Assembly (NCBI GenBank): GCA_023136715.1
Contig: JAGLQT010000081.1
Coordinates: forward strand, 1-6,170
Length of the DNA: 6,170 nucleotides
Direction: 5' to 3'
Source of the DNA: Gammaproteobacteria bacterium
Lineage (GTDB): Bacteria > Pseudomonadota > Gammaproteobacteria > SZUA-229
A program made the translations under genes and the position numbers. The notes beneath the pieces are model-generated. The model worked only from the letters and a program-made list of their open reading frames with translations, was not told the DNA's origin and did not search any database. This document shows, piece by piece, positions 5,079 to 6,170 of the stretch (positions within the stretch are counted from its first letter, which is position 1; every line of letters starts with the position of its first letter).

Positions 5079-5471
5079 TTACGGATCATTACCAAGTCGC
5101 TTCAGATTTTCGACTTTTTCTAGATTACGTGCAGCACAAACATAGTAACTTGGGCTAATGAAAATAGCCTTTTTGAAATGTTTTTCAGCTACAGGGTACT
5201 GTTTGTTTAACATCACAATATAACCAGTATTGTTATAAGCAATCTCATACTTGACCACTTTTACCAGGATATTAATCGCCTCATCAAAATGCGACTGCCA
5301 GGCCAGGGAAATAGCCAGGTTGTTACGAATACAGAAGAAGCCCGGTGCATTTACGAAATACTTTCTCCGTAGCGGAATATTGGTGTGGTCTAATAATTTT
5401 AGGCACCTAACCCGAATAATTGATCCAACCCCTTGAAAATCTTTTAAACTGTTGTGTATTATGTGTACCAT
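5079..5471 (-). CDS. TPR-repeat protein fragment, probably a decayed TadD-like remnant
   Basis: A 130-codon frame whose C-terminal 80 residues look like tetratricopeptide repeats: one unit around RNNLAISLAWQSHFDEAINIL (49-69) and a second around YNNTGYIVMLNKQYPVAEKHFKKAIFISPSYY (79-110), then RNLEKVENL (115-123). The SPSYYxxAxxNLexV ending resembles TPR proteins of the TadD (tight adherence pilus assembly) type. The first 45 residues fit no repeat or signal peptide, the ATG at 5471 has no Shine-Dalgarno, and the 5' part overlaps a good promoter and ribosome site facing the other way. Codon use is more AT-rich than in its neighbours. I think it is the 3' end of a longer TPR gene that lost its start, but a short functional gene cannot be excluded. 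No other tad genes are in the window. Confidence 0.45.
   Translation of the reverse strand: MVHIIHNSLKDFQGVGSIIRVRCLKLLDHTNIPLRRKYFVNAPGFFCIRNNLAISLAWQSHFDEAINILVKVVKYEIAYNNTGYIVMLNKQYPVAEKHFKKAIFISPSYYVCAARNLEKVENLKRLGNDP
5433..5462 (+). promoter_or_regulatory. Candidate sigma-70 promoter for small ORF and glycosyltransferase
   Basis: TTGAAA (5433-5438, 5/6) and TATTAT (5457-5462, 5/6) are separated by 18 bp. Transcription would start near 5469, about 10 nt before the GAGGAG ribosome site at 5479-5484. This is the best promoter by sequence in the window, and it lies inside the opposite-strand TPR frame. Confidence 0.55.
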
Positions 5472-5478
5472 GCATATT

Positions 5479-5484
5479 GAGGAG
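5479..5484 (+). promoter_or_regulatory. Strong ribosome binding site of the 30-codon ORF
   Basis: GAGGAG, separated by a 9-nt T-rich spacer from the ATG at 5494. It is the main evidence that the short frame is translated. Confidence 0.55.
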
Positions 5485-5493
5485 TTTTTTTAA

Positions 5494-5586
5494 ATGTTCG
5501 CAAAGTACAAAATGTTAGCAACTATTGTTGAACACACCCTCGCACCGATCATCACGCTCTCTGATGAAATATTCGGGCTAAAGTAG
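5494..5586 (+). CDS. Small ORF, 30 residues, unknown function (possible leader peptide)
   Basis: The frame reads MFAKYKMLATIVEHTLAPII followed by TLSDEIFGLK and a TAG stop. It follows a candidate promoter and a GAGGAG site with good spacing, which is unlikely by chance. I recognise no family. It is mildly hydrophobic in the middle (MLATIVEHTLAPIITL) but too short and polar for a clear membrane segment. The glycosyltransferase begins 72 bp downstream on the same strand with its own ribosome site, so the short frame may be a leader peptide, an independent small protein, or a remnant of a larger gene's start. No attenuator hairpin is evident in the gap. Confidence 0.4.
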   Translation: MFAKYKMLATIVEHTLAPIITLSDEIFGLK

Positions 5587-5644
5587 CGACTTACGTCCCA
5601 ACTTAATGAACAACATCAGAGCTACCAAGACCTACTACGGAAAA

Positions 5645-5650
5645 AAGGAG
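5645..5650 (+). promoter_or_regulatory. Ribosome binding site of the glycosyltransferase
   Basis: AAGGAG with an 8-nt spacer to the ATG at 5659; it fixes the start of a gene whose end is not in the window. Confidence 0.75.
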
Positions 5651-5658
5651 AATTCTCG

Positions 5659-6170
5659 ATGACCGCGAAAATTGATATCAGCTCTATTGAATCGAGAACA
5701 ATAGAACAGAACAGCCTGTCGGTCATCGTTCCCGTGCACAATGAGGAAGAGACCCTACCTGTCTTCCATGAAAAACTTAGTGCTGTGCTCGATGAACTGG
5801 AATGCCAAACAGAAATCCTCTATATCAATGACGGCAGCACCGATCACTCCTCACTCCTCATCAACACATGGCAGCAAAATGACACGCGGGTAGGTCTACT
5901 CGATCTATCACGAAATTTTGGCAAAGAGGCCGCCATGAGCGCCGGCCTCGACCACTGCAAAGGTGATGCAGTGATTATCATTGACTCCGACCTACAGGAC
6001 CCCCCCGAGTTAATTCCACAGCTTGTTGCCAAATGGCAACAAGGCTTTGAGGTTGTCTATGCAACACGCACAGAACGAGACGGTGAATCCTGGTTGAGAA
6101 AATTCACCACTCACCTCTTCTACCGGTTACTGCATAAAACAGCCAGCGTGGACATCCCTAAAGACACGGG
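5659..6170 (+). CDS. Family 2 glycosyltransferase, GtrB/DPM1-like (runs off right edge)
   Basis: The window holds the first 170 codons of a gene that stays open to the edge. The product has a GT-A fold start: LSVIVPVHNEEETLP (20-34), the nucleotide-binding NDGSTD (57-62), LSRNFGKEAAMSAGLD (83-98), and the DSDLQDPPELIP block (109-120) with the metal-binding DxD. WLRKFTTHLFYRLL (145-158) followed by VDIPKDTG (164-171) matches the polyprenyl-phosphate glycosyltransferase group of GtrB and dolichol-phosphate mannosyltransferase. Such enzymes move glucose or another sugar from a nucleotide sugar to undecaprenyl phosphate at the inner face of the cytoplasmic membrane, for O-antigen, teichoic or glycan modification. 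GtrB-type members are about 300 residues with two C-terminal membrane helices, which would lie beyond the edge. The exact sugar cannot be told. A promoter and small ORF precede it. Confidence 0.9.
   Translation, partial: MTAKIDISSIESRTIEQNSLSVIVPVHNEEETLPVFHEKLSAVLDELECQTEILYINDGSTDHSSLLINTWQQNDTRVGLLDLSRNFGKEAAMSAGLDHCKGDAVIIIDSDLQDPPELIPQLVAKWQQGFEVVYATRTERDGESWLRKFTTHLFYRLLHKTASVDIPKDT

Noticed and set aside
5251..5436. Plus-strand open frame of 61 codons opposite the TPR frame
   Set aside because: It is antisense to the TPR repeats, lies upstream of the predicted promoter, and has no ribosome site.
5844..6032. Minus-strand open frame of 62 codons opposite the glycosyltransferase
   Set aside because: It covers the conserved DSDLQDPPE region on the other strand, so it is a shadow.

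Overview
The window looks like the chromosome of a gammaproteobacterium, moderately AT-rich and with ordinary Shine-Dalgarno sites. The main clue is the gene set around recA: pncC (CinA C-terminal family), thpR (LigT family) and the first codons of recA all lie on the minus strand in the order usual for gamma- and betaproteobacteria. A YaiL-type DUF2058 protein supports the same placement. I cannot name a genus.

Layout. Bases 1-39 hold the first 13 codons of recA (minus). Bases 40-250 are the divergent control region between recA and a plus-strand gene at 251-625 whose product looks like a degenerate response-regulator receiver domain. That gene meets thpR (611-1174, minus) tail to tail through a perfect 15-bp palindrome that encodes both C-termini. 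pncC (1178-1681, minus) sits 3 bp upstream of thpR. A 112-bp divergent spacer follows, then a plus-strand run: a small FHA-domain protein (1794-2165), recQ (2187-4319) only 21 bp later, and a DUF2058 protein (most likely 4390-4935). Bases 4936-5078 are noncoding, with an A-tract/T-tract inverted repeat that could end transcription from both sides. A minus-strand frame at 5079-5471 carries two TPR-like repeats at its C-terminal end but has an unconvincing N-terminal half and no ribosome site, so it may be a decayed remnant. From about 5433 a recognisable promoter faces right and leads into a 30-codon frame with a strong ribosome site (5494-5586), then into a family 2 glycosyltransferase of the GtrB/DPM1-like type (5659 to the right edge, incomplete).

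How the parts relate. The left two thirds is a genome-maintenance neighbourhood: RecA (recombination, SOS), RecQ (3'-5' helicase), PncC (pyridine nucleotide salvage, traditionally linked to recA) and ThpR (RNA 2',3'-cyclic phosphodiesterase). The less expected members are the receiver-like gene that splits thpR from recA on the opposite strand, and the FHA phosphopeptide-binding protein apparently co-transcribed with recQ. The right end belongs to a different theme, lipid-linked sugar transfer for the cell envelope. I see no CRISPR array, tRNA, rRNA, insertion sequence or phage gene. Nothing here proves a new system; the best leads are the palindromic gene overlap, the FHA-recQ pair, the pseudo-receiver beside recA, and the promoter-plus-small-ORF ahead of the glycosyltransferase.
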